From Bacteroidaceae bacterium (GTDB taxonomy: Bacteria > Bacteroidota > Bacteroidia > Bacteroidales > Bacteroidaceae), in the NCBI GenBank assembly GCA_900769465.1, contig CAAGGT010000224.1, positions 1-61,153 on the forward strand: a DNA stretch of 61,153 nucleotides. The letters run 5' to 3'. How positions within the stretch are numbered: position 1 is the first letter of the stretch; the number at the start of each line of letters is the position of its first letter. The notes beneath the pieces are model-generated. The model was not told the origin of the DNA and made no database searches. It was given only the letters and a program-made list of their open reading frames with translations. The translations under genes were made by a program, and so were the position numbers. Shown piece by piece: positions 16,216 through 26,330 of this stretch.

Positions 16216-19200
16216 TTACTTTACAAGTACCTTTTTGCCTGTTGATGTCACGTAGATACCGCCCTTCTCGGGAGTGATAACCTTGACACCATTAATGTCG
16301 TACAGAACAACACCCTCCTCGTCAGTTTCAATGCCATCGATGGACGTTACTATATCCTCTTTGGCAAGATATACGGTCAAGACACCACCAGCCTCGTCTT
16401 TGAGCAAGTAACTCCTGTTTGCATACACACCCGATGTGGAAGTAGAGCCTTTGAAAGTCATAATTGCGCCACCTGCTGTTGTAGAAGCAACTGTTCCAAG
16501 AAAACTGCCCTTTGTAAGATATGCCCTTATGGTTGTGCCGTGCAAAAGATTGTTTTCAACATGAGGTGTATTGTCACCTGCGAGGACAGCTACATTGTAA
16601 TCAGCCTTTTTGGTACCCACATATACCACGGGCATACAAGCAGGCACTACACCACCCTGCACCTCCTCGATGTAAGCATAGTCATACTGTTTTGTATCGT
16701 ATGTCCATTTTCCGGCACCGGTCACCACATAGGCAGCAACATCTTCGGGTATTGCCATTGCGAAGGGATAGCAAGCAGCATGCAGCTTCGCCGTTGGGAT
16801 TGAGAGTTTGAATTCCTCAACCTTCTGCACCTTCCACAGATTGGTCTCATCGTTGGCACCACCGAATTTGACACCCGTAACATCGCTCGAAACAGCTGTC
16901 ATATAGTTATTGCTGCCCGCAAGTCTGAAGGCATAGAGTCCCTCCTCCTCATCCATACACACAGCCTCGAGCAACGAAGCCTCATCAGCTTCCTTTAAAT
17001 CAGAGATATTGCCACCTGCATCGCAAGAGAAATAGAGGCCTGTCTGCAAGTTTTTCAAACGGAAGCCACCATCAGCAGCCTCCCAAAGCCAAACTTGATC
17101 GGCGGCACCATTCACATTAGCCTTGGCACGTTTTATGTTCCAGGTTATTTCGCCGGTAAGCTCACGTTGTGTTGTCGTACCACAGCTCAATGAAGTGCCT
17201 TCATTCTTTGATGATATGTTATAGTAGACACCTGCATCCAAGCCCTTGACTTCACTAGCCTGTCCATAGATCATCTTGCGTGTGCCGTCATAGCCGACAG
17301 CAACGATGTATGCCGACTCGCCGGTGAAAAGCACCTTGGTATCGGGGTGGGCATCGCGTATCGTAGCAAGACCATACATTGTAATGTGTGTCAGGTTGCC
17401 ATAGCCATCGTATGTCTCAAATGCAACTGCATTCTTCACTTTAGAATGTTCTACACGGATTGTACCGGCAGGCACGCCATTATTACCCTTGGGCGCTGTA
17501 CATCCATAGCCATACTCAGCAGGCACTTCAAGCGGAAGCTTATCGCGGTAGATGTGGTAGTTGTGTGCATTGATATAGTTGATTTCCTCCTTTGGTGTAG
17601 GATAACCCTTGGTGCTTACGTGCTCCTTCAAGGCATCAATCATCTCGGTAGATATCACAATCCAGCCCGGAGAGTAGTCCTCAATGTAGGCATTGATAGG
17701 TTTGAGCATTCCGGCCTTCTCAAAGAAAGGAAGAAGGTTCAGACCCGTGCTGTCACACGCAAGCTTCATCCAGTTAACCTGTTGCTTGCCGGCTGTGTTG
17801 TATTTTGAAGTATAGCTGTTATCTGTGCGGATACCCTCTATAACCATAGGAATGATATCGGGTGACTTGCCCGCCATTGTACCCCAAAGGTTCAACTGCC
17901 AGAAAGGAACAAGCTTCACGAAGTGGTCATAGTTGCGGCTTGTAGTTGTCACGGAACCGATACTCTTTCCATCGGCATCATATCCTGTCACAGTCTTCTC
18001 GGCAGGCACTGTTCCGTGATAGTCGGGACCATCCTGCAACTGCCATGCGATACCCTTGCGGATACCCTCTTCAAAGTATGTCTGCATGCGGCCACCGCGC
18101 ATTCCCGAATAGCTGTCAATGCCGGAATTCTCATCCTCGAGACGCATCCACTTCTTGTTGCCCGAGAAGTGGAGCTGCGCCCACGAAGCCGGAATATTGT
18201 TTGTGGTCTCGCCACAACCAGGCCACTTGAAACCGGCAGTCACCTGGTTGTTGTGTCCCCACTCGTGGCCTACACCCCAGAAATCGAACCTCTTTGAATC
18301 GGGTGTCATAATGCCTCCCAAACTACCAATGTTGCAGTATGCACCATCGCCACCGGCAGCCATAAAGCCATAGTTGGTGGCATAGAACAACTGGCGGTTC
18401 TTCACCTGACGGCCATATTTCTCAAGACCAAGTATATCACGCTCGGCCCATTGTACCTGTTCATAGAGTGTCATCACAGAATCCACATTTGTGGGGCAGT
18501 GCTGCAACCATGCACAGACCGGATATGCAAGCTGCGCATGTCGCGAACGTGTGATGATGATTGTAGAGTCATTGCTAGCACGGCCCTTGAGCATTGCTTT
18601 CCAATCGTTGTTGGTCATGGTCTCCTGGTCCCAATAGCCCTGTACAGGAGCATTCACAAAGTGTACCTTTACATTAGGAGCTTTCTCAAAATCATCGGTA
18701 TAGTAATTGATGAACACATTACCCTCGGTCTGTGCAGTAATCACGTTCAAACCATTCTTCAAAGAATAGGCGCTTGAACTCTCGTTCAACAACCAGTTCT
18801 TGATTTTCACGCCAACACCATATTCACCAATGCCACTTGCCACAACAACACAACTCTCGCCTGCTTTCAGATAGACACCGGTAGGGTTCTCATAGTTGTT
18901 GTACTGGCTGCTGATTTTGAGATTGTTTCTCAAAGTGGAAGTTGTCATATAGGCCTCGTACTCACCGACACGGAATTTCTTGTATCCGGCAGCATCGGCA
19001 AGCAAGTTGTCTACAAGTTCCTTAACATCGGCATCAGCAATGCCTTCGCTACTTGTAACACCCGGTTTGAGAACGGTGTAAAGATCATCCTCAAAATACT
19101 GTGCAAAAGCCTGTGTCTTTGTATTGTCTATCTCATAGGCCTCGACCTCGGCTGCCGAAGCAAATCCGTTCGCACCGCTCTTGATTGTAAAGCGCACACG

Positions 19201-19611
19201 GCCGCACTCCACTCCGCCATCGGGGAATATGAAATCATACACTGCGCTTGAACCACCAAGCTTGTAGGTACCGATTTTTGTAAAGTTTGTACCATTGGTT
19301 GATGTTGCATAGGAGAGGTCAACCTCGTTCCAATTACCGTTTGGAGTACCATCCTGACGAGGAATATATCTCATATAGTCAACATGAGAAACCTCCTTGA
19401 GGTTAACAGTATAAGTCACAGGAAAACTTGTACCCGAGCCTGAGTATGAGCTGTGCCATATTGTGGAAGTGCTACCATCGACAGCTCTCGCTGCAGCCTC
19501 ACCCTCCTGGTAACTGCTTGCGTATGCACCACTGATTGCCACCTTCTTGTCCTGGGCATTCACACCAAGCACTGTGGCAATAAAAAATAACAGAAACAGA
19601 ATTCTTTTCAT
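16216..19611 (-). CDS. Secreted M60-family (mucin-type) metallopeptidase with F5/8 C domain
   Basis: An 1131-residue exported protein. Signal peptide about 1-19 (VLGVNA-QD). Residues about 22-160 look like an F5/8 type C (discoidin) carbohydrate-binding domain. The peptidase part has zinc motif H449-E-W-G-H453 followed by Glu at about 468, matching the HExxH-x(8-28)-E form of Peptidase_M60. M60 enzymes of gut bacteria often cut O-glycosylated mucins; that specificity is inferred. Residues about 830-960 resemble a ricin-type lectin. The end (about 965-1131) repeats the module seen in the sulfatase at 4069-6852, including a start with CYPFAMAIP and a tail GGIYVTSTGKKVLVK. Such tails are common on exported Bacteroidales proteins and may be sorting or anchoring signals. 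Transcribed alone. Confidence 0.88.
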   Translation of the reverse strand: MKRILFLLFFIATVLGVNAQDKKVAISGAYASSYQEGEAAARAVDGSTSTIWHSSYSGSGTSFPVTYTVNLKEVSHVDYMRYIPRQDGTPNGNWNEVDLSYATSTNGTNFTKIGTYKLGGSSAVYDFIFPDGGVECGRVRFTIKSGANGFASAAEVEAYEIDNTKTQAFAQYFEDDLYTVLKPGVTSSEGIADADVKELVDNLLADAAGYKKFRVGEYEAYMTTSTLRNNLKISSQYNNYENPTGVYLKAGESCVVVASGIGEYGVGVKIKNWLLNESSSAYSLKNGLNVITAQTEGNVFINYYTDDFEKAPNVKVHFVNAPVQGYWDQETMTNNDWKAMLKGRASNDSTIIITRSRHAQLAYPVCAWLQHCPTNVDSVMTLYEQVQWAERDILGLEKYGRQVKNRQLFYATNYGFMAAGGDGAYCNIGSLGGIMTPDSKRFDFWGVGHEWGHNNQVTAGFKWPGCGETTNNIPASWAQLHFSGNKKWMRLEDENSGIDSYSGMRGGRMQTYFEEGIRKGIAWQLQDGPDYHGTVPAEKTVTGYDADGKSIGSVTTTSRNYDHFVKLVPFWQLNLWGTMAGKSPDIIPMVIEGIRTDNSYTSKYNTAGKQQVNWMKLACDSTGLNLLPFFEKAGMLKPINAYIEDYSPGWIVISTEMIDALKEHVSTKGYPTPKEEINYINAHNYHIYRDKLPLEVPAEYGYGCTAPKGNNGVPAGTIRVEHSKVKNAVAFETYDGYGNLTHITMYGLATIRDAHPDTKVLFTGESAYIVAVGYDGTRKMIYGQASEVKGLDAGVYYNISSKNEGTSLSCGTTTQRELTGEITWNIKRAKANVNGAADQVWLWEAADGGFRLKNLQTGLYFSCDAGGNISDLKEADEASLLEAVCMDEEEGLYAFRLAGSNNYMTAVSSDVTGVKFGGANDETNLWKVQKVEEFKLSIPTAKLHAACYPFAMAIPEDVAAYVVTGAGKWTYDTKQYDYAYIEEVQGGVVPACMPVVYVGTKKADYNVAVLAGDNTPHVENNLLHGTTIRAYLTKGSFLGTVASTTAGGAIMTFKGSTSTSGVYANRSYLLKDEAGGVLTVYLAKEDIVTSIDGIETDEEGVVLYDINGVKVITPEKGGIYVTSTGKKVLVK

Positions 19612-19704
19612 ATCATTGAATTTAAACTTTGTACGATATTACAAATCTTTGTAAAAGTAGCACTTTTTTTTGGAATAATAAGGTATAATACAAAAAAACA
19701 AAAG

Positions 19705-19738
19705 CATTCAGGCGAGTGCCGCGGCACTCGCCTGAATG
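19705..19738 (-). terminator. Perfect 34-bp palindrome, glutamine synthetase terminator
   Basis: A 17+17 bp palindrome centred on CCGCGG, between the glutamine synthetase stop and the M60 gene start, both on the minus strand. Confidence 0.75.
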
Positions 19739-19761
19739 TAAACATATTCATTCCTTACAAA

Positions 19762-21945
19762 TCACACAATAAACAGTAATTCCCTGTACTTTGGCAATGT
19801 CCAAAGCTCGTTGTCCACCACAAGTTCAAGATTATCGATATGTGAACGGATTTCCTCGAGCATTGGCGCTACGGTGTCATGGTATGCAATTGCCTTGTCA
19901 CGCTCCGATGCTATACGGTTGGCAACCTTGCGGCGCTCAATGAGTTCGGCAACAAGACGTCGTATCTCGGCCACGTGTTCGGCCATACGCCTTACCAGTT
20001 GGATATTCTCGGCCGAGAGGCGGTCACCCTCCTCCTTGCCAATAACCTGCTCCATCTTTATCACATTGTCGAGCAATGAACTCTGATACTTGGTTGCGGT
20101 GGGGATAATATGGTTGAGAGCCAAATCACCGAGTACGCGAGCCTCAATCTGTATCTTTTTGGTATACATCTCCCACTTGATTTCGTTGCGCGCGCGGAGT
20201 TCGGTCTCGGTCATCACATCCATATCACGGAACATTGAAACGCTCTCCTTGTCAAGATAACGGTCGAACACTATCGGGGCACTCGGTTCGCAGTCAAGGC
20301 CACGACGTGCAGCCTCTTGTCGCCACTCGTCGCTATAGCCGTTGCCATCGAAACGTATGGGTTTGCTGTACTTGATATATTTGCGTATGATTTTCACCAG
20401 CGCATCCTCCTTGGTATGCCCCTTGTCAATGAGTGCATCGACCTCGCGTTTGAAGATTGTGAGTTGCTCTGCCATTGCCGTGTTGAGTGCAATCATTGCC
20501 GAAGCGCAGTTTGCCTCGGCACCAACAGCGCGGAACTCGAAACGGTTACCGGTGAAGGCGAAGGGCGAGGTGCGGTTGCGGTCGGTGTTGTCAATCATCA
20601 GCTCGGGAATTGAGGGGATGTTGAGACGCAGTTCGCGCTTGCTCAGTATCTTGACAACATCATCGGTTGTCTCCATATGGTCGAGTACCGATGACAGGTG
20701 TGAACCGAGGAAGCTAGAGATGATTGCCGGCGGTGCCTCGGCCGCGCCCAGACGATGAGAGTTTGCAGCCGACATTATACTTGCCTTGAGCAGACCGTTA
20801 TGACGATAGATTGCCGCAAGTGTATTCACCACGAATGTAATGAAACGCAGGTTATCCTTGTCGTTCTTTCCGGGAGCCATGAGCAGGACGCCGGTATCTG
20901 TACCCAACGACCAGTTGTTGTGCTTGCCCGAACCGTTGACACCCTTGAAAGGTTTTTCGTGCAGCAATACACGGAAACCGTGACGGCGTGCAACCTCTTT
21001 CATCAACGCCATTATGAGCATATTGTGGTCCACTGCAAGGTTGCACTCCTCGTAGATGGGCGCAAGTTCAAACTGATTGGGAGCCGCCTCGTTGTGGCAA
21101 GTCTTGGCCGGAATACCCAGCTTCATTGCCTCAATCTCGAGCTCTTTCATAAAGGCCGCGACACGTTTGGGGATTGAACCGAAATAGTGGTCCTCGAGCT
21201 GTTGGTTCTTGGCACTGTCGTGTCCCATAAGAGTACGGCCGGTGAGCAGCAGGTCGGGGCGCGCCAACAGCATGCCTTCGTCTACAAGGAAATACTCCTG
21301 CTCCCAACCAAGATAGGTGGTCACCTTCTTTACATTCTTGTCGAAATAACGGCACACATCGGTTGCAGCCTTGTCAACGGCACGCAATGATTTCAAAAGC
21401 GGAGCCTTGTAGTCGAGCGCCTCACCCGTGTATGATATGAATACTGTGGGGATACACAATGTGTCATCAATAAGGAACGCGGGGGATGTGGGGTCCCAGG
21501 CACTGTAGCCTCGCGCCTCGAAAGTACTGCGTATACCGCCATTTGGAAACGAAGATGCATCGGGCTCCTGCTGGACGAGCAACTTGCCCGAGAACTCCTC
21601 AAGCACACCACCCTTGCCATCGTGCTCAATGAAGGCATCATGCTTCTCGGCTGTGGTCTCGGTGAGCGGATGGAACCAATGTGTATAGTGCGTCGCGCCA
21701 TTCTCAACCGCCCAGCGCTTCATAGCCTCGGCAACACTGTCGGCTATGGAACTATCGAGTGGAGCATCATTGTCAATAACATCGATGAGCTTGCAGTAGA
21801 TATCTTTTGGAAGATACTTGAACATCTTCTCGCGGTTAAAGACCTTTGCGCCATAATAATCCGACGGGCGCAATTCACTGTCGGGCACCTCAACGGCCTT
21901 TTTCCCGAAGGCTGCCGAAATGACTTCAAAACGTAGCTTTGACAT
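19762..21945 (-). CDS. glnN: Glutamine synthetase type III
   Basis: A 727-residue GSIII, the large glutamine synthetase typical of Bacteroidetes; it makes glutamine from glutamate, ammonia and ATP. Seen are SYTGEALDYKAPLLKS, YLGWEQEYFLVD, the metal-binding GIPAKTCHNEAAPNQFELAP, and the ATP-site segment with KGVNGSGKHNNWSL. The C-terminal half has a helical extension (residues about 600-727), as in this family. Length is normal. Transcribed alone, with a leader of about 200 nt if the -7 box at 22147-22154 is used. Confidence 0.96.
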   Translation of the reverse strand: MSKLRFEVISAAFGKKAVEVPDSELRPSDYYGAKVFNREKMFKYLPKDIYCKLIDVIDNDAPLDSSIADSVAEAMKRWAVENGATHYTHWFHPLTETTAEKHDAFIEHDGKGGVLEEFSGKLLVQQEPDASSFPNGGIRSTFEARGYSAWDPTSPAFLIDDTLCIPTVFISYTGEALDYKAPLLKSLRAVDKAATDVCRYFDKNVKKVTTYLGWEQEYFLVDEGMLLARPDLLLTGRTLMGHDSAKNQQLEDHYFGSIPKRVAAFMKELEIEAMKLGIPAKTCHNEAAPNQFELAPIYEECNLAVDHNMLIMALMKEVARRHGFRVLLHEKPFKGVNGSGKHNNWSLGTDTGVLLMAPGKNDKDNLRFITFVVNTLAAIYRHNGLLKASIMSAANSHRLGAAEAPPAIISSFLGSHLSSVLDHMETTDDVVKILSKRELRLNIPSIPELMIDNTDRNRTSPFAFTGNRFEFRAVGAEANCASAMIALNTAMAEQLTIFKREVDALIDKGHTKEDALVKIIRKYIKYSKPIRFDGNGYSDEWRQEAARRGLDCEPSAPIVFDRYLDKESVSMFRDMDVMTETELRARNEIKWEMYTKKIQIEARVLGDLALNHIIPTATKYQSSLLDNVIKMEQVIGKEEGDRLSAENIQLVRRMAEHVAEIRRLVAELIERRKVANRIASERDKAIAYHDTVAPMLEEIRSHIDNLELVVDNELWTLPKYRELLFIV

Positions 21946-22146
21946 TGTATTTTGTTTTGTTTATCTTTTTGTCAACACGAATACAAATGCAAATATAACA
22001 GCATAACACCACAAGACAAAGAATTTTTAATAAAATAGAGGGTATTTTTGGTAAAAAACCACAAACACAAGACGGCAAAAGCACAAAAAGGAACCGTTTT
22101 TAGCGCAAACACCACAAAAACAGGCCGCAGAATGCAAAAATGGGCA

Positions 22147-22154
22147 CAAAGATA
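22147..22154 (-). promoter_or_regulatory. Putative -7 box for glnN; notes on the 455-bp gap
   Basis: On the minus strand this reads TATCTTTG, an exact TAnnTTTG box, but no good TTTG lies at the -33 distance. It would give a leader of about 200 nt before glnN. The rest of the 21946-22400 gap is A/C-rich on the plus strand; I see no gene or strong hairpin in it apart from the nagA promoter at its right end. Confidence 0.4.
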
Positions 22155-22322
22155 GCAATTATCATTTTGCAAGCGCATACAAAACCTTTCATTACATTTT
22201 GTCAACCAAAGCAACACATCGGCATCACCCCGCAACAAGAGAAACGGACAGGGAAGGGATAAAAACAATGACACACCATTCAAAAAAATATAAAAAAAAG
22301 GACTTTTTATTTAATATTTAAA

Positions 22323-22330
22323 TAACTTTG
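22323..22330 (+). promoter_or_regulatory. Putative -7 box for nagA
   Basis: TAACTTTG matches TAnnTTTG exactly; a T-rich stretch (22304-22308) stands near the -33 position. It is 70 bp before the nagA ATG. Confidence 0.45.
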
Positions 22331-22400
22331 TGGGGAAAAGGTGTACCGACAAGGCACATTCCAACGACACGACAGACACAACAGTTAACCATAAAATATT

Positions 22401-23564
22401 ATGCTTAAGCAAATTATCAATGCAAGAATCCTGACACCACAAGGATGGATGAAGGATGGTTCGGTAATCATCAGAGACAACAAGATTCTCGAGGTTACAA
22501 ACTGCGACCTCGCCGTTGTAGGCGCAGAAGTTGTTGATGCAAAAGGTATGCACGTTGTTCCAGGCGGTGTGGAGATCCACATTCACGGAGGTGGCGGTTG
22601 CGACTTTATGGAGGGAACCGAAGAGGCTTTCCGTGGCGCCATCAAGGCACATATGAAGCACGGAACAACAAGTATATTCCCTACCCTGTCATCATCGACA
22701 GTGCCAATGATTGAGGCAGCTGCAGAAACCTGTACAAAGTTGATGGCAGAGCCCAACAGCCCCGTACTCGGTCTGCACCTCGAGGGACACTACCTGAATA
22801 TGGCAATGGCCGGTGGCCAGCTCCCCGAGAACATCAAGGACCCCGACCCCAACGAATACATCCCATTGGTTGAAAAATGGGATTGCATCAAGCGCTGGGA
22901 TGCCGCTCCCGAATTGCCGGGTGCAATGCAGTTCGGTAAATACATCACCTCAAAAGGCATTCTGGCTTCGGTTGCACACACACAGGCCGAGTATGAAGAC
23001 ATCCACGCCGCACGTAAGAACGGTTACACACACGCGACACACTTCTACAACGCGATGCCCGGATTCCACAAACGCCGCGAATACAAATACGAGGGAACAG
23101 TGGAGAGTATCTACTTGCACGAGGATATGACCGTTGAGGTTGTTGCCGATGGCATACACGTGCCCCCGACAATCCTTCGCCTCATCCACCGCATCAAGGG
23201 TGTTGAGCGTGCCTGTGTCATCACCGATGCACTTGCTTGCGCGGCAAGTGACAGCACCACAGCATTCGACCCACGCGTAATCATTGAGGACGGCGTATGC
23301 AAGCTTGCCGACCGCACGGCTCTTGCCGGCTCGGTAGCTACAATGGACCGCCTCATACGCACACTGGTGCAGAAGGCCGAGATACCTCTGGAGGACGCTA
23401 TACGCATGGCATCGGAGACCCCGGCAAAGATCATGAACGTATACGACCGCAAGGGTTCATTGCAGAGAGGCAAGGATGCCGACGTAATGATTCTCGACGA
23501 CGACTTGAACGTACGCGCCGTTTGGGCTATGGGACAGCTTGTCGAGGGTACATACAAGCTATAA
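22401..23564 (+). CDS. nagA: N-acetylglucosamine-6-phosphate deacetylase
   Basis: A 387-residue amidohydrolase that removes acetate from GlcNAc-6-phosphate, feeding amino-sugar catabolism and cell-wall recycling in the cytoplasm. It has the metal site EIHIHGGGGCDFMEG (about 57-71), LHLEGHYLN, the His residues in SVAHTQAEYED and HATHFYNAMP, DGIHVPP, and the catalytic Asp in VITDALACA. Length and layout are typical. No nagB is beside it; it has its own promoter and terminator, so it is probably monocistronic. Confidence 0.95.
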   Translation: MLKQIINARILTPQGWMKDGSVIIRDNKILEVTNCDLAVVGAEVVDAKGMHVVPGGVEIHIHGGGGCDFMEGTEEAFRGAIKAHMKHGTTSIFPTLSSSTVPMIEAAAETCTKLMAEPNSPVLGLHLEGHYLNMAMAGGQLPENIKDPDPNEYIPLVEKWDCIKRWDAAPELPGAMQFGKYITSKGILASVAHTQAEYEDIHAARKNGYTHATHFYNAMPGFHKRREYKYEGTVESIYLHEDMTVEVVADGIHVPPTILRLIHRIKGVERACVITDALACAASDSTTAFDPRVIIEDGVCKLADRTALAGSVATMDRLIRTLVQKAEIPLEDAIRMASETPAKIMNVYDRKGSLQRGKDADVMILDDDLNVRAVWAMGQLVEGTYKL

Positions 23565-23587
23565 TCCAAGTATCCATACATACTTGC

Positions 23588-23618
23588 AGCGGTACGCCTG
23601 TTTGGCGTACCGCTTTTT
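23588..23618 (+). terminator. nagA terminator
   Basis: AGCGGTACGCC (23588-23598) and GGCGTACCGCT (23604-23614) form a perfect 11-bp stem with a 5-nt loop, followed by TTTTTCTTT. Confidence 0.92.
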
Positions 23619-23735
23619 CTTTGTCAAAGAAACAAAAGCCACGTCCTGATTGTTATTCCTAATGACAAAAGATTAAAATTCATATAAACTGCATAAAAGT
23701 TGTGAAACAGACATTATAGTACCGCACCAAATCAC

Positions 23736-23743
23736 TATCTTTG
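23736..23743 (+). promoter_or_regulatory. Putative -7 box for the M3 peptidase operon
   Basis: TATCTTTG matches TAnnTTTG exactly, 66 bp before the ATG at 23810. No clear TTTG is seen at -33. Confidence 0.45.
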
Positions 23744-23809
23744 TAAAATACGATTTTTGTACCTATATAAATATAATAAACATAGAGGCAAACGATAAAC
23801 AAGATTGAT

Positions 23810-25888
23810 ATGACAACCGATAATAGCAAAGCAACAGAGAAAAGCCCTTTTTTGATGCCGTATGATACACCATTCGATGCAATTCCATACGACCGCATCA
23901 CCCTTGGGCATTACATACCGGCAATCAAGGAAGGCATAAGAAAGGAGGAAGAAGCGGTTGAGGATATCTGCAGCAACAGCGAAAAGCCCACATTCGAGAA
24001 CACCATTGCAGCATTGGACTATGCCGGTCTGATGCTGGGCGATGTCATTGGCGCATTCAATGCCGTTGCCAACGCCTGCAGTAATGACGAGATACTCGCC
24101 ATTGAGGAGGAGATACAACAGCTATACGTCGCGCACAAGAACAACATCACGCTCAATGACAGACTGTTCGCACGCGTGAAAGCCGTATTCGAGGGTGACA
24201 ACAGCCACCTCAGCACCGAACAGCACCGCCTGCTGGAGCAGACATACAACAGCTTCATACGCAACGGAGCAAACCTTGCCGGCGCAGAACGCGACGAGTA
24301 CAGACAGCTCACCGAGCGGCTTGCTACACTTGCCGTAAAATTCCAGGAGAACAGCATAAAGGACACCGATGCATACACGCTGCACATAACAAACAGGGCC
24401 GACATCGAAGGATTGCCCGAGGATGTAACGGATGCAGCACACAACACAGCAAAGGAAAACGGCAAAGAGGGATGGCTCTTTACCCTGCACAGGCCAAGCT
24501 ACCTGCCCTTCATGACATTCTGCCGCAACCGCGAACTGCGCAGGCAGATGTATATGGCATACGACACCATTGGAGCAAAAGGCAACGCACACGACAACAG
24601 GGAAACGGTAAAGGAGACAGTGAACAGCCGTTTGAGACTCGCCAGACTGCTTGGTTACAACACATACAGCGACTACGTACTCAGCGAACGTATGGCACAG
24701 AACACCGATGCGGTATTTTCCATGCTAGGCAAGCTCACCTGGTCCTACCAGCCCATTGCACACAAGGAGATTGAGGAGCTGACAGCCTTCGCAAAAAAAT
24801 GCGAAGGCAACGACTTTGTTCTTCAGCCCTGGGATTTCGCCTATTACAGCGAAAAGCTCAAGGAGCAGAAATACGACCTCACAGACGAGATGGTACGCCC
24901 ATACTTTGAACTGAACCAGGCCATATACGGAGCATTTTATCTTGCCACCAGACTATACGGCATCACATTCAGGCAGAACCACGACATACCCGTGTTCACG
25001 CCCGATGCCAAAGTATGGGAGGTATATGACTACGATGGCACATACCTGGCACTTCTGTACTGCGATTTCTTTGCACGCAAAGGAAAGCACGCCGGAGCCT
25101 GGATGGACAGCATCAAGCCACAATACAAGGATGCCGAGGGCAAAGACCACAGACCACACATAACCCTCTCAACCAACTACCGCAAGCCAATGCCCGGAAA
25201 ACCCACACTGCTGAACCACGACGAGTTCAACACCCTGATGCACGAATTCGGACATTGCCTGCACGGGATACTCTCGAACGTGACCTATCCGTCACTCTGC
25301 AGCCCCAACGTCCTTTGGGATTTTGTTGAGATGCCGTCGCAGATAATGGAAAATTTCGCTACCGAGGAGGAATTTCTACAGCATTTCGCTTTCCACCACA
25401 AGACCGGCGACAACATCCCCGCAGAGACACTCCGCAAGATACAGGAAGCACGCACCATGAATGCCGGCTACCAGTGCATACGCCAAGTGCGTCTGGGGTT
25501 GCTTGACCAGGCCTGGCACAACATTTCACAGCCGTTCGACGGGGATGTGATAGAATATGAACACACCGCAACACAGGCGCTAAAAGTGCTGCCCCACATT
25601 GAAGGCACAGGCATAACGACAAACTTTGGGCACATAATGTCAGGAGGCTACTCTGCAGGATACTACAGCTACAAATGGGCCGAAATGCTCGATGCCGATG
25701 CATTTGCCCGTTTCAAGGAGGAGGGCATAATGAACATGAAGGTCGCCCAATCATTCCGCGACGAGATACTCTCAAAAGGAGACAGCGAACACCCGATGAC
25801 TCTCTACCTTCGTTTCCGCGGCCGCAAGCCACAGATAGAGCCACTGCTTGAGCGCGACGGCATAAAGACAATCTGCCCACACCTATAA
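23810..25888 (+). CDS. dcp: M3-family metallopeptidase (peptidyl-dipeptidase Dcp-like)
   Basis: A 692-residue zinc peptidase of family M3. The active site reads LMHEFGHCLHGILS (about residues 476-489), with the later metal-binding Glu in WDFVEMPSQIMENF. The C-terminal motif TNFGHIMSGGYSAGYYSYKWAE, which helps bind substrate, is also present as TNFGHIM..GYSAGYYSY. Family members cut dipeptides from the C terminus of short peptides. No signal peptide is present, so it likely works on cytoplasmic peptides. It is the first gene of a tight operon with a lipoprotein, dCMP deaminase and a C-terminal processing protease (gaps 11, 2 and -4 bp). Confidence 0.93.
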   Translation: MTTDNSKATEKSPFLMPYDTPFDAIPYDRITLGHYIPAIKEGIRKEEEAVEDICSNSEKPTFENTIAALDYAGLMLGDVIGAFNAVANACSNDEILAIEEEIQQLYVAHKNNITLNDRLFARVKAVFEGDNSHLSTEQHRLLEQTYNSFIRNGANLAGAERDEYRQLTERLATLAVKFQENSIKDTDAYTLHITNRADIEGLPEDVTDAAHNTAKENGKEGWLFTLHRPSYLPFMTFCRNRELRRQMYMAYDTIGAKGNAHDNRETVKETVNSRLRLARLLGYNTYSDYVLSERMAQNTDAVFSMLGKLTWSYQPIAHKEIEELTAFAKKCEGNDFVLQPWDFAYYSEKLKEQKYDLTDEMVRPYFELNQAIYGAFYLATRLYGITFRQNHDIPVFTPDAKVWEVYDYDGTYLALLYCDFFARKGKHAGAWMDSIKPQYKDAEGKDHRPHITLSTNYRKPMPGKPTLLNHDEFNTLMHEFGHCLHGILSNVTYPSLCSPNVLWDFVEMPSQIMENFATEEEFLQHFAFHHKTGDNIPAETLRKIQEARTMNAGYQCIRQVRLGLLDQAWHNISQPFDGDVIEYEHTATQALKVLPHIEGTGITTNFGHIMSGGYSAGYYSYKWAEMLDADAFARFKEEGIMNMKVAQSFRDEILSKGDSEHPMTLYLRFRGRKPQIEPLLERDGIKTICPHL

Positions 25889-25899
25889 ACAATATTTAT

Positions 25900-26328
25900 A
25901 TGAAGAACATTGCAAGAATTGCAAAGAGAGTTATCTTTGCGTTGGCATTGACCGCTATTACAGCCTGCAACAACAGTGATGACATAAACGAGATTTTCGT
26001 TGGACACGACTGGAGACTGACCTACATTGAAGACGGAGAATTCAGACGTTGGCCATCACAGCAGAACACATACATACTAACGTTCGGCGCAAACAGCTTC
26101 AACGCCACCACCCCCGGCGGAGGCAAGATAAACGGCCGTTGGTTCGCCGACGGCAAGACACGCGAATTCCGCTGCAACAATATAAGCACCGAAGGAATAG
26201 ATGCGAACGACACAATCGCAAGGCTTATGGTGCAGATGTTTAAGGAAGCCGTATCATACGATGGCGACATCCACTATTTGCAGATAATAAAAGAGGACAA
26301 TCACTTAATGCAGTTCTATAACAGATAA
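25900..26328 (+). CDS. DUF4847-like small lipoprotein
   Basis: A 142-residue lipoprotein: the signal sequence ends at a lipobox with Cys23 (AITAC). The mature part looks like a small beta barrel (HDWRLTYIEDGEFRRWP, TYILTFGANSF, INGRWFADGKTREFRC), similar to the DUF4847/META-like families of Bacteroidetes. It lies between the M3 peptidase and dCMP deaminase, an order I associate with Bacteroides genomes. Its role is unknown. The family name comes from memory of this context and needs a profile search. Confidence 0.7.
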   Translation: MKNIARIAKRVIFALALTAITACNNSDDINEIFVGHDWRLTYIEDGEFRRWPSQQNTYILTFGANSFNATTPGGGKINGRWFADGKTREFRCNNISTEGIDANDTIARLMVQMFKEAVSYDGDIHYLQIIKEDNHLMQFYNR

Positions 26329-26330
26329 CT

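Noticed and set aside
21972..22283. 103-codon minus-strand frame in the gap before nagA
   Set aside because: Its translation is a Cys/Phe/Leu-rich stretch from A/C-rich non-coding DNA, and it overlaps the likely glnN promoter and leader.
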